Positions 25,876-33,461 of a stretch of DNA of 35,570 nucleotides are shown piece by piece (the stretch's first letter is position 1; each line of letters begins with the position of its first letter). Source of the stretch: an uncultured Gammaproteobacteria bacterium (lineage in GTDB: Bacteria > Pseudomonadota > Gammaproteobacteria > Poriferisulfidales > GCA-002705445); NCBI GenBank assembly GCA_913031205.1, contig CAJWEM010000009.1:1-35570 (forward strand), given 5' to 3'. Under the pieces are notes generated by a model. The model was not told the origin of the DNA. It was given only the letters and a program-made list of their open reading frames with translations, and did no database searches. Made by a program: the position numbers and the translations under genes.

Positions 25876-27249
25876 ATGCTTAATAAAAAACATATAAAAT
25901 CTTTTCAAAAACTTTTACCAGATGGTTTTGTTCTTAGCGAGCCTGGTGACTGTTGGGCATATGGTTACGACAACAGCAAAATGCATGTTATGCCTGAATG
26001 TGTTTTATTCGCAGAATCAAAAGAACAAATCAAAAATATTCTTACTTATTGTTTCAATAATGATATTCCCATAACAACAAGAGGGCGTGGAACCGGCAAT
26101 ACTGGTGGCTCGGTGCCTATTGAAAACTCAATAGTCTTATCCCTTGAAAAGATGAATAAGATTATAAAAATAGATACGAAAAATCGTCTTGCCGTGGTTC
26201 AACCTGGGGTCATTAATAAGGTATTACAAGACGCCTTGGAGAAGGAAAATTTTTTTTGGGGGCCTGATCCCTCGAGCCAAGAATATTCAACCGTCGGGGG
26301 TAATATAGCGAATAATTCAGCTGGGCCTAGAGCTGTAAAATATGGAACTCCAAGAGATAATATTTTAGGTCTTGAATTTATATCTGGAACTGGTGAAACA
26401 CATAAAACTGGAGTGAAAACTTCAAAAGGAGTTGTTGGTTTAGATTTAACTCGATTGTTTGTTGGATCAGAAGGAATACTTGGAGTTCTTACAGAGGCAA
26501 CTTTAAAGATTCTACCTCTTAACAATACAGTAAAAACTTTTGAACTGACTTTTTCTTCTCTTGAAAGTGCATCTGATATGATAATTGCTCTTATGAGTCA
26601 ACCTATTACACCTTACAAGTTAGAATTTATAGATGAACAGTCTGTTGGATTAATAAATTCAATTAAAAAAAATCATTATGAAGAAAATACTAAGGCAGCG
26701 ATTCTCTTGGAGATTGATGCAGATAATGATTACATTGATGCTCAGTCTGACAAGCTTTATAAAATTATGAGGCAAAAAAAACATATTAAAATTAAAACTG
26801 CCGAAAATAAATCAGAAGTTGAGGAATTATGGAAAGCTAGAAAATCTCTATCTCCAGCTCTTCGTGCCATAGGTGGTTATAAAATAAATGAAGATATTGC
26901 AGTGCCTATTTCGAACTTAACTATTTTGTTAGAAAGTTTAAGTGAAATATCGAAAAGGTATAATATAAGAATTGTAAACTTTGGGCATGCTGGAAATGGA
27001 AACATACATGTGAATTTAATATTTGACACAGATGAAGAAAAAAACTCAGAACATGCAAAAAAATGCTTAGAAGAAATTTTTGATTTAGTTCTAAATCTAG
27101 AAGGGACAATTTCTGGAGAACATGGAGTCGGAATAATTAAGAAAAAATTTTTAGAAAAAGAAATAAAAAAGAGTACTTTAAAACTAATGAGCGAAATAAA
27201 AAAACAGTTTGATCCGAAAAAAATTTTGAATCCAAATAAATCTATTTAA
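25876..27249 (+). CDS. FAD-linked oxidase, GlcD / D-lactate dehydrogenase type
   Basis: This flavoenzyme of the FAD-binding type 4 (vanillyl-alcohol oxidase fold) group oxidises 2-hydroxyacids. At 457 aa it has both domains: FAD-binding PITTRGRGTGNTGGSVP near residue 63, GPDPSSQEYSTVGGNIANNSAGPRAVKYG near 128, LFVGSEGILGVLTEATLKILPL near 192, and the C-terminal NFGHAGNGNIHVNL with GTISGEHGVGIIKKKFL near 410 and QFDPKKILNPNKS at the end. The substrate (glycolate, D-lactate, D-2-hydroxyglutarate) cannot be told from sequence. The ATG at 25876 lies 1 bp after the lpoA stop; an in-frame ATG at 25846 would overlap lpoA. It replaces the yraN-diaA type genes often found after lpoA. It is convergent with sspA, with a 3-4 bp overlap. 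Confidence 0.88.
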   Translation: MLNKKHIKSFQKLLPDGFVLSEPGDCWAYGYDNSKMHVMPECVLFAESKEQIKNILTYCFNNDIPITTRGRGTGNTGGSVPIENSIVLSLEKMNKIIKIDTKNRLAVVQPGVINKVLQDALEKENFFWGPDPSSQEYSTVGGNIANNSAGPRAVKYGTPRDNILGLEFISGTGETHKTGVKTSKGVVGLDLTRLFVGSEGILGVLTEATLKILPLNNTVKTFELTFSSLESASDMIIALMSQPITPYKLEFIDEQSVGLINSIKKNHYEENTKAAILLEIDADNDYIDAQSDKLYKIMRQKKHIKIKTAENKSEVEELWKARKSLSPALRAIGGYKINEDIAVPISNLTILLESLSEISKRYNIRIVNFGHAGNGNIHVNLIFDTDEEKNSEHAKKCLEEIFDLVLNLEGTISGEHGVGIIKKKFLEKEIKKSTLKLMSEIKKQFDPKKILNPNKSI

Positions 27250-27857
27250 AGGGAATTTCTTATTTCCTCTTCTTGTTCTGATAAATTTTCCAAAAAAGAG
27301 TCTCTCTGAAATAATCTGTCAGCATATTTTAGTATTGGCTTCGCACTTTTTGGTAAATCAATACCATACTCTGGCAATCTCCATAATATGGGTGCCATAC
27401 TGCAATCAATAATGCTGAAATCATCACTAAGGAAAAATTTTTTACCTTGTATGAAATCTAAAGACAGCAGGAGGTTTTCTTTAAGTTTTTGCTTCGCAGC
27501 TTTTGACTTTTTTTCGCCACTAGATTTAACATCATCAAGTAATCCGTATAAATCTTTTTCTATATAGTGAAGAACCATTCTTGTTTTTGCGCGGATTACG
27601 GGGTCGACTGGCATTAAAGGGGGGTGTGGAAATCTTTCATCTAAATACTCCATTATTACTCTAGACTCGTATAGAACCAAATTTCTATCTACAAAGGTTG
27701 GTGTTGTATTGTTTGGGTTTAGGGCAATCAGATCCTCGTTGTTTTGACCACTCAAAACTTCTTCAACTTTGAAAATTAAATCTTTTTCCCCTAAAACTAT
27801 TCTTACCCTGTGTGATTGAGCGCTATTTGGGTCAGAATAAAGCGTCATGGTATGCAT
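27246..27857 (-). CDS. sspA: SspA, stringent starvation protein A (RNA polymerase-associated)
   Basis: SspA has a glutathione-S-transferase fold but acts as an RNA polymerase-binding regulator in stationary phase and acid stress. The 203-aa protein has the thioredoxin-like N-terminal domain (MTLYSDPNSAQSHRVRIVLGEK), LIALNPNNTTPTFVDRNLVLYESRVIMEYLDERFPHPPLMPVDP (the PHP surface pocket is present), and the all-helical C-terminal domain with LSDDFSIIDCSMAPILWRLPEYGI. The start at 27857 has AGGT eight bases upstream. It follows petC by 20 bp, as in other gammaproteobacteria. The usual partner sspB does not follow; a convergent oxidase gene comes next. Confidence 0.95.
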   Translation of the reverse strand: MHTMTLYSDPNSAQSHRVRIVLGEKDLIFKVEEVLSGQNNEDLIALNPNNTTPTFVDRNLVLYESRVIMEYLDERFPHPPLMPVDPVIRAKTRMVLHYIEKDLYGLLDDVKSSGEKKSKAAKQKLKENLLLSLDFIQGKKFFLSDDFSIIDCSMAPILWRLPEYGIDLPKSAKPILKYADRLFQRDSFLENLSEQEEEIRNSL

Positions 27858-27877
27858 AATATTTTACCTATGAATTT

Positions 27878-28609
27878 CTAATGAACGTCTTTCCAGAATT
27901 CTTTTTTTGTATAATACGCTAAAATTGTAAAAATAAATAGAAATAGTAACACCCAAAAACCCATTGAATATCTTTTTAATTTAGCGGGTTCTGAGACATA
28001 TACCAAAAAATTTGTAATATCGTTAGTAAGTTGCTTATATTCTTTATCACTAAAAGAACCTTCGGAAGTTTTCTCAAAACTTATAGGATTATTGTTAGAA
28101 TCTAAAACAGCTTTTTGGCCACCCTGTAGCTCAGCCAAAATATGAGGCATCGACGTGTTGGGATATGCAACATTATTATAGCCAGTAACCGAGCTATCAT
28201 CTTCGTAATAGGTGTTTAATTTAGCGTATATGTAATCTGCCCCTTTTGACCTTGCGGTTAAGCTCAAATCAGGAGGAAGTGCTCCAAACCATTGAATTGC
28301 ATCAGCCTCTTTCATAGGTATTGTCATAGTTTCGCCAATTTTTTTGTTTGCAAAAATTAAATTTTTGGAAAATATTGCTTCATCAATCCCAAGGTCTTTT
28401 GCTAAGGTATTCATTCTCATGTATTTTAAAGAATGGCAACCGCTGCAGTAGTTGACATAATATTTTGCTCCGCGTTGCAGAGAGGCTTTATTGCTTATAC
28501 TATTTGATGCTTTATATTTTTGTGCAAGCTCACTTTTTTGGCTCGCAGCAAATGAAATATTTACACTGAATAAGAAAAAAATAAAAAATAAAAAAATATT
28601 TTTCATCAT
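27878..28609 (-). CDS. petC: Cytochrome c1 of the bc1 complex
   Basis: Cytochrome c1 takes electrons from the Rieske protein and passes them to soluble cytochrome c. The 243-aa protein has a cleavable signal peptide (cut probably after the AFA-like FAAS near residue 22), the haem c motif CSGCH at 55-59, an axial Met region YPNTSMPHIL near 158, and a C-terminal anchor MGFWVLLFLFIFTILAYY. The start overlaps the petB stop by 4 bp (ATGA). The haem-binding part faces the periplasm, so cytochrome c maturation genes are expected elsewhere in the genome. Confidence 0.96.
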   Translation of the reverse strand: MMKNIFLFFIFFLFSVNISFAASQKSELAQKYKASNSISNKASLQRGAKYYVNYCSGCHSLKYMRMNTLAKDLGIDEAIFSKNLIFANKKIGETMTIPMKEADAIQWFGALPPDLSLTARSKGADYIYAKLNTYYEDDSSVTGYNNVAYPNTSMPHILAELQGGQKAVLDSNNNPISFEKTSEGSFSDKEYKQLTNDITNFLVYVSEPAKLKRYSMGFWVLLFLFIFTILAYYTKKEFWKDVH

Positions 28610-30189
28610 CCAGTCACCCTTTCCGGGACTTCTTTCTCTTCATTTAAATTTGTGTATAAAGGTGATATTGTCATAAACAATATAAAGGCGCAGACAAGGG
28701 ATAGGCCAGTAATTATTAAAATGTAATTTTCAAAGTTAATTCTAGTTAAATCATAAATCGTAATTAATGATATCATTGAGCCTGCAAATATATAGCTGAA
28801 AAAGTTACCACGCGATTTACTATAGAAGAATAACAAGGCAAAAAATATGAAATACATTTCACTAAATCTAAGAGCCAAAGCACTATAAAGAGGTGTAGGG
28901 GCTTTAACGCCAAGATAACCCAGAATTAAGAAGCCAGCAACAAACACGAAAAGATTTATTCTGAACAGCATACTTCTATATCTAATAGATTTTATTGGAT
29001 TATTGTCAATCCAAGGTAAGAAAAATAGAACAACAATCGATAATGCCATTGCAAGAGCTCCAAAAGCAGGGTCAGGAATTGCCCTTAGAATAGAATAAAA
29101 TGGAGTGAAGTACCAAACAGGTGCGATGTGTTCTGGAGTAACTAATGGGTTTGCAGGGATAAAGTTTGCATGTTCCAAAAAGTAGCCTCCCATTTCTGGC
29201 ATAAAGAAAACCGTTGTAGAAAAGAGAAACAAAAACACACCAATTCCAACAAAGTCTTTTACTGTATAATACGGATGAAACGGAACACCATCTAAAGGGA
29301 CCCCGTTTTCATCCTTATATTTTTTAATTTCGACGCCATCAGGATTATTTGATCCAACTGTATGAAGAGCAGCTAAATGCAAAATAACAAGAAGTAAAAT
29401 TACCATTGGCACTGCGACAATATGGAGCGCAAAGAACCGAGTAAGTGTTGGGTCTGAGATTGCGAAATCACCTCTAATCCAAACCCCTAGTTCAGGACCA
29501 ATAAAAGGTATTGTTGTGAAAAGATTAATAATTACCTGTGCTCCCCAATATGACATCTGTCCCCATGGCAGCAAATACCCCATAAAAGCCTCTGCCATTA
29601 GAGCTAAATATATAAAAACACCAAAAAGCCAAATCAGTTCTCTTGGCTTTTTAAATGAGCCATACATCAAAGCTCTAAACATATGGAGATAAACAACTAC
29701 AAAGAAAGCCGAAGCTCCGGTGGAGTGCATATATCTAATAAGCCACCCTAAATTTACATCACGCATAATAAACTCGACCGAATCAAATGCTAGTTTTGCA
29801 TCTGGTTTGTAATGCATTGCCAAAAAAATTCCAGTGAAAATTTGTAAGAAAAGAATCATAAAAGCAAGTGAGCCAAAAAAATACCAAAAATTGAAATTTT
29901 TTGGAGCATAATAATTAGTTAAGTGGTCTCTGACGAAACTTAATATTGGAAGTCTTTCGTCAACCCAACCAATTACTCCACTAGCACTATTAGAAGCGGA
30001 ATTAGCTTTTGACTTTAATTGATCATAATACTTTGTAGCAATTTGAGCAGCATCATCTAAATTAGCTGTACCAGTACTTTTTCTGACAAAAACATCAGTT
30101 CCTTTGATATTTATGTACATTTGCCACTTATTACTTCGCTCACGAGTATGGAGAGTAATTTCACCATCTCTCAAAAGTACTTTTTCCAA
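28606..30189 (-). CDS. petB: Cytochrome b of the bc1 complex with an N-terminal integrase-arm-like domain
   Basis: At 527 aa this is over 70 residues longer at the N-terminus than a usual bacterial cytochrome b. The cytochrome part starts near residue 72 (VIGWVDERLPILSFVRDHLTNYYAPKNFNFWYFFGSLA). It has both haem pairs (RYMHSTG/YLHMFRA and FALHIVA/ILHLAALH), eight membrane helices, and the Qo motif PVWY. Residues 1-62 form an extra soluble domain: VLLRDGEITLHTRERSNKWQ, INIKGTDVFVRKSTGTANLDDAAQIATKYYDQLKSKA. This resembles the arm DNA-binding domain at the N-terminus of tyrosine recombinases (W...i.i.g....kSTGT.dl..A..iA..yyd.l). A Ser/Ala/Asn linker (NSASNSASG) joins the two. The start is TTG with AGGGAG six bases upstream. 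No ATG, GTG or TTG lies at the normal cytochrome b start, so the extension is translated if the gene is. Cytochrome b N-termini face the cytoplasm. Confidence 0.95.
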   Translation of the reverse strand: MEKVLLRDGEITLHTRERSNKWQMYINIKGTDVFVRKSTGTANLDDAAQIATKYYDQLKSKANSASNSASGVIGWVDERLPILSFVRDHLTNYYAPKNFNFWYFFGSLAFMILFLQIFTGIFLAMHYKPDAKLAFDSVEFIMRDVNLGWLIRYMHSTGASAFFVVVYLHMFRALMYGSFKKPRELIWLFGVFIYLALMAEAFMGYLLPWGQMSYWGAQVIINLFTTIPFIGPELGVWIRGDFAISDPTLTRFFALHIVAVPMVILLLVILHLAALHTVGSNNPDGVEIKKYKDENGVPLDGVPFHPYYTVKDFVGIGVFLFLFSTTVFFMPEMGGYFLEHANFIPANPLVTPEHIAPVWYFTPFYSILRAIPDPAFGALAMALSIVVLFFLPWIDNNPIKSIRYRSMLFRINLFVFVAGFLILGYLGVKAPTPLYSALALRFSEMYFIFFALLFFYSKSRGNFFSYIFAGSMISLITIYDLTRINFENYILIITGLSLVCAFILFMTISPLYTNLNEEKEVPERVTG

Positions 30190-30195
30190 AATATT

Positions 30196-30201
30196 CTCCC
30201 T
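30196..30201 (-). promoter_or_regulatory. Ribosome binding site for the TTG start of extended petB
   Basis: AGGGAG six bases before the TTG at 30189. It supports translation of the whole N-terminal extension rather than initiation further in; the first internal ATG (Met24) has no comparable site. Confidence 0.75.
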
Positions 30202-30205
30202 AAAA

Positions 30206-30227
30206 AGTGTGTAAATAGTGTGATAAT
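30206..30227 (+). repeat. Direct repeat copy 1 in the petA-petB gap
   Basis: AGTGTGTAAATAGTGTGATAAT. The first 12 bases are identical to copy 2 at 30326, and the following part differs by one substitution and one inserted base. It lies only 17 bp upstream of the petB start codon. Confidence 0.75.
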
Positions 30228-30266
30228 CAAAAAAAATTGTTTTAAAACATCTATTTATATTTTTAT

Positions 30267-30290
30267 ATTACCTTTCTTAAATGAGGTAAT
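30267..30290. repeat. Short inverted repeat between the two direct repeats
   Basis: ATTACCT and AGGTAAT form a perfect 7-bp stem with a 10-base loop. On the plus strand it is followed by six T, but no plus-strand gene lies upstream, so a terminator role is doubtful. It could equally be a protein-binding dyad or an RNA hairpin in the petB leader. Confidence 0.4.
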
Positions 30291-30325
30291 TTTTTATCAA
30301 AAATAAACAAAATTTACTTATTTTC

Positions 30326-30346
30326 AGTGTGTAAATAATGTGTAAT
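30326..30346 (+). repeat. Direct repeat copy 2 in the petA-petB gap
   Basis: AGTGTGTAAATAATGTGTAAT, exactly 120 bp from copy 1 (start to start). The rest of the 226-bp gap (30190-30415) is very AT-rich and holds no ORF; a further TTTACACTAATTG at 30362 partly resembles the repeat. Confidence 0.75.
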
Positions 30347-30415
30347 TGAATATTACTTTATTTTACACTAATTGCAACATAAAAATGCTATATTTAATCT
30401 ATATTCCAAAATTAT

Positions 30416-30997
30416 TTAAACATTATCTTTATTAGCTGGTGCAGGCATTTCACCAACTACAATAGTATTATCATCTTCAAATCTGTAAGGTGGAACCTTT
30501 AAGTTTGCTCCCGCGGGGCTTCCATTTGAAACTTTACCAGCCATATCGAATTTTGACCCATGGCAGGCACAAAAGAAATTATTTTCGTCTGGGTTGTAAG
30601 CAGGATTGCAACCTAAGTGAGTACATACACCCTCAAGTACTAAGACTTCTGGTTTTAGTGATCTAAACTTGTTCTTTGCAAAGTCTGGCTGCTGTTCAGT
30701 GTTATCAGATAAAGGATCTTTATGCTTCGCCTCATTTGTGTTTATGCTATCAAGCATTTCTTTTGTTCTTTTTACAACCCAGATCGGCTTTTTCCTCCAA
30801 ATCAGATCAATTTTTTCGCCATCTTTTAACTCACTAATATCGACTTTAACAGGTGCTCCAGCAGCTTTAGCTTTAGCGCTTGGGGCCATAGATGAAAGAA
30901 ACGGCCACAAAGTAGCTGCAGCACCAGTTCCACCAACTAGTGTTAAACTACCAGACAAGAATTTCCTTCTGCTATTATCAGGATTGCCGCTAGACAT
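30416..30997 (-). CDS. petA: Rieske iron-sulfur subunit of the bc1 complex
   Basis: The Rieske protein carries electrons from quinol at the Qo site to cytochrome c1. The 193-aa protein has a twin-arginine signal-anchor (SRRKFLSG at about residues 9-16, then a hydrophobic segment to about 45), a hinge rich in Ala and Lys, and the [2Fe-2S] motifs CTHLGC (125-130) and CACHGS (143-148), with PPYRF near the end. Export is expected by Tat. AAGGAAA precedes the ATG. The gap to petB (226 bp) is unusually long for this operon. Confidence 0.96.
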   Translation of the reverse strand: MSSGNPDNSRRKFLSGSLTLVGGTGAAATLWPFLSSMAPSAKAKAAGAPVKVDISELKDGEKIDLIWRKKPIWVVKRTKEMLDSINTNEAKHKDPLSDNTEQQPDFAKNKFRSLKPEVLVLEGVCTHLGCNPAYNPDENNFFCACHGSKFDMAGKVSNGSPAGANLKVPPYRFEDDNTIVVGEMPAPANKDNV

Positions 30998-31038
30998 TGA
31001 TAAATTTCCTTTTACAAATTCCTAATATTTATGATTGC

Positions 31039-31047
31039 ATTCTAACA
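31039..31047 (-). promoter_or_regulatory. Extended -10 element, probable petABC promoter
   Basis: TGTTAGAAT (TGn plus TAGAAT, five of six matches to TATAAT) lies about 41 bp upstream of the petA ATG in the 79-bp gap after hisC. No convincing -35 is visible, as can be the case with extended -10 promoters. Confidence 0.5.
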
Positions 31048-31076
31048 TATAGAAAAATTTTTTTGTGGGAAAAAAG

Positions 31077-32147
31077 TTAATTAAGCGCATTTTTTAAAGA
31101 TTGTATAAATAAATTATTCTCCTTTTCAGTTCCGACTGTTACTCTCAAACAATCTTCCAAGCTTTCTGTATTCGACATATTTTTTATCAGTATTTTATCT
31201 TTTAATAGCTTATTAAAAATATCATCTGCAGAACCTTTTTTTATTTTAAAAAGAATAAAATTTGTACTACTGTTGTACACCTCAATTTCTTCAATTCTCA
31301 TCATTTGATCTAGTAGTGACTCTCTAAAACTTATTATTTCCAGAGACTGTTCATCTAAATAATCTTTATTGTCTAGTGCTAATTCGGCAATTTTTTGCGA
31401 TATGGTATTTACATTAAATGGTAATCTAATTTTATTGAATTCTTTAATAAGAGAGTTTTCTGCGATTAAATATCCTAATCTTAATCCTGCTAAACCAACT
31501 TTCGAAAAGGTCTTCATTACTGCCAAATTTTCGTATTTATCTATATCGTTTAAAAATGAATCCCCTGAAAAAGCACTATATGCCTCATCAATAACAACTA
31601 GTCCGTTCGTATTTTCAATAATTTTTTTTATATTATTTCTGTCCCAAAGGTTTGCTGTTGGATTATTAGGATATGCAAGAAAAATTAACGCAGGGTTTGT
31701 CTGCTTAATATTATTAAGCATTTCGTTTATATTTAATGAAAAATCATTTTCTAGGGGAACGGTCTTAAACTTAAGTCCTACTAAATTAGAAATGCTTTTA
31801 TACATGCTGAAAGTTGGTTGTGGACAAAGAACAGTATTGCCCTTCTTAGAGAATGCCATACATAAAATTTGAATTAATTCATCAGACCCGTTACCCACTA
31901 ATATATTAAAATTATCCTTTAAATTATGATCCTTTCGTAATTTCTTAGTTAAATTTTTACAAGCCCCGTCAGGATATCTATTAATGTTAACTTTATTTTT
32001 TGATATTGATTCGATCTCAAATTTCAAATCTATGTCAAAAGGGTTTTCCATTGCATCTAATTTAATCATACCTTCAGCATCAAGAATTTCATATTCTTTA
32101 ATATCAGAAATATCTTCCCTCAAAAAATCTTTTAATTTATTTTTCAT
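31077..32147 (-). CDS. hisC: HisC, histidinol-phosphate aminotransferase
   Basis: HisC is a PLP enzyme that turns imidazole-acetol phosphate into histidinol phosphate. The 356-aa protein is a fold-type I aminotransferase: NRYPDGACKNLTKKLR near residue 55, VGNGSDELIQIL near 83, YPNNPTAN near 158, VVIDEAYSAF near 184, and the PLP lysine in KTFSKVGLAGLRLGY near 213. The C-terminal RVTVGTEKENNLF is typical for HisC. It overlaps hisD by 11 bp. Members of this group can also transaminate aromatic keto acids, which may matter because a DAHP synthase sits two genes upstream. Confidence 0.94.
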   Translation of the reverse strand: MKNKLKDFLREDISDIKEYEILDAEGMIKLDAMENPFDIDLKFEIESISKNKVNINRYPDGACKNLTKKLRKDHNLKDNFNILVGNGSDELIQILCMAFSKKGNTVLCPQPTFSMYKSISNLVGLKFKTVPLENDFSLNINEMLNNIKQTNPALIFLAYPNNPTANLWDRNNIKKIIENTNGLVVIDEAYSAFSGDSFLNDIDKYENLAVMKTFSKVGLAGLRLGYLIAENSLIKEFNKIRLPFNVNTISQKIAELALDNKDYLDEQSLEIISFRESLLDQMMRIEEIEVYNSSTNFILFKIKKGSADDIFNKLLKDKILIKNMSNTESLEDCLRVTVGTEKENNLFIQSLKNALN

Positions 32148-33453
32148 TTGTTTTGGCCTTTGCTTTTCTTAAAGAAGCCGAATCCTTATGAGAATATAAA
32201 CCCTCAGCATTTGCTATTACTGAGGAATGCTCAGCTAAAATTTTAGAAGCTTCTTCTGAGCATTTTATTACATTTGATCTTTTCTGGAAGTCATGCACAC
32301 CAAGTGGCGATGAAAACTTAGCGGTTCCAACAGTTGGCAAAACATGATTTGAGCCAGCACAATAATCACCGAAAACCTCTGGGGTATATTCCCCTAAAAA
32401 AATTGCTCCAGCATTTGTTACTTTATGTAAATATTCATCACATTTTTGAAATGATAATTGTAAGTGCTCGGGAGCTAGTTCATTTGAAATTTTTATTGCA
32501 TCATCAATACTTTTTGACTTAATGAATAATCCAAAGTTCTCCAAAGAAGATTTAATAATATCTTTTCTTACTTGTGAAGAGATTTTATTATTAATAATTT
32601 TCTCAACACTATCTAACAAATTTTGATCTGGTGATATTAATATTGATTGAGCAAGTTCATCGTGTTCTGCTTGAGAGAATAAATCAGCTGCAATCCAATC
32701 TGGATTTGCTTCTGCATCTGCTATTACTAATATTTCGGATGGTCCAGCGAAACTATCAATTCCTACTTCGCCGTAGAGTTCTTTCTTTGCCTCAGCAACA
32801 TATTGGTTTCCTGGGCCAACAATCATGTTCACTTTTGGAATTGTCTCAGTACCAATTGCTAAAGCTGCTATTGCTTGTGCACCACCAATCCTAAATAGTC
32901 TATCAACACCTCCAAGATGTGCAGCAGCCAATACTAAACTATTTACTTCGCCTTTAGGTGAGGGTACCACCATAATAATTTCCTGAACTCCAGCAACTTT
33001 TGCGGGTACTGAGTTCATCAAAACGCTTGAAGGGTATACGGCTGATCCACCAGGGACATAGATGCCAACTTTCTCAATGGCTGTAATTTTTTCTCCCAAC
33101 TGAATACCATCGCTTGTATAATTCCATGACTCTGATTTTTGACGATTTGAAAAGTCTTCTATTCTATTTTTTGCGTAAACTAATGCATCAATCTCTTTTT
33201 TTGATATACATTTCACAGAGTCGGATATCACTTCTCTTTTTACTTCGAAATCTTTTGCATCCTCTACTATAAAACTATCAAAATCTTTAGAAAATTTAAT
33301 AAGAGCATCGTCTCCATATTCCCTAACATTAGAAATTATATTTTTTACTGTCTCTTTAACGTCTGAAGTATCAGAACGTCTAGTTAAGATATGAATTTCT
33401 AAGGTTTTAGTAAAATCTTTATTATCGGAACTTATTTTTTTTAAATTAAGCAT
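32137..33453 (-). CDS. hisD: HisD, histidinol dehydrogenase
   Basis: HisD is a zinc- and NAD-dependent enzyme that catalyses the last two steps of histidine synthesis. The 438-aa protein has VGIYVPGGSAVYPSSVLMNSVPAKVAGV near residue 133, RIGGAQAIAALAIGT near 185, GPGNQYVAEAK, AGPSEILVIAD, LFSQAEHDELAQ (zinc Gln and His), LAPEHLQL and GSNHVLPTVGTAKFSSPLGV. Length is normal. It starts 8 bp after the DAHP synthase gene and overlaps hisC by 11 bp. Confidence 0.97.
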   Translation of the reverse strand: MLNLKKISSDNKDFTKTLEIHILTRRSDTSDVKETVKNIISNVREYGDDALIKFSKDFDSFIVEDAKDFEVKREVISDSVKCISKKEIDALVYAKNRIEDFSNRQKSESWNYTSDGIQLGEKITAIEKVGIYVPGGSAVYPSSVLMNSVPAKVAGVQEIIMVVPSPKGEVNSLVLAAAHLGGVDRLFRIGGAQAIAALAIGTETIPKVNMIVGPGNQYVAEAKKELYGEVGIDSFAGPSEILVIADAEANPDWIAADLFSQAEHDELAQSILISPDQNLLDSVEKIINNKISSQVRKDIIKSSLENFGLFIKSKSIDDAIKISNELAPEHLQLSFQKCDEYLHKVTNAGAIFLGEYTPEVFGDYCAGSNHVLPTVGTAKFSSPLGVHDFQKRSNVIKCSEEASKILAEHSSVIANAEGLYSHKDSASLRKAKAKTNEK

Positions 33454-33461
33454 TATCAGAT

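Noticed and set aside
29041-29160. Qo motif of cytochrome b reads PVWY instead of PEWY.
   Set aside because: PVWY is a known variant in beta- and gammaproteobacterial cytochrome b, so it is not a defect or novelty.
30267-30296. Hairpin plus T-run in the petA-petB gap as a rho-independent terminator.
   Set aside because: The T-run follows the stem only on the plus strand, where no gene lies upstream; the stem has only two G-C pairs in each arm.
31369-31872. 167-aa plus-strand ORF opposite hisC.
   Set aside because: It is a long antisense shadow; hisC has intact PLP motifs and the antisense product has no recognisable pattern.
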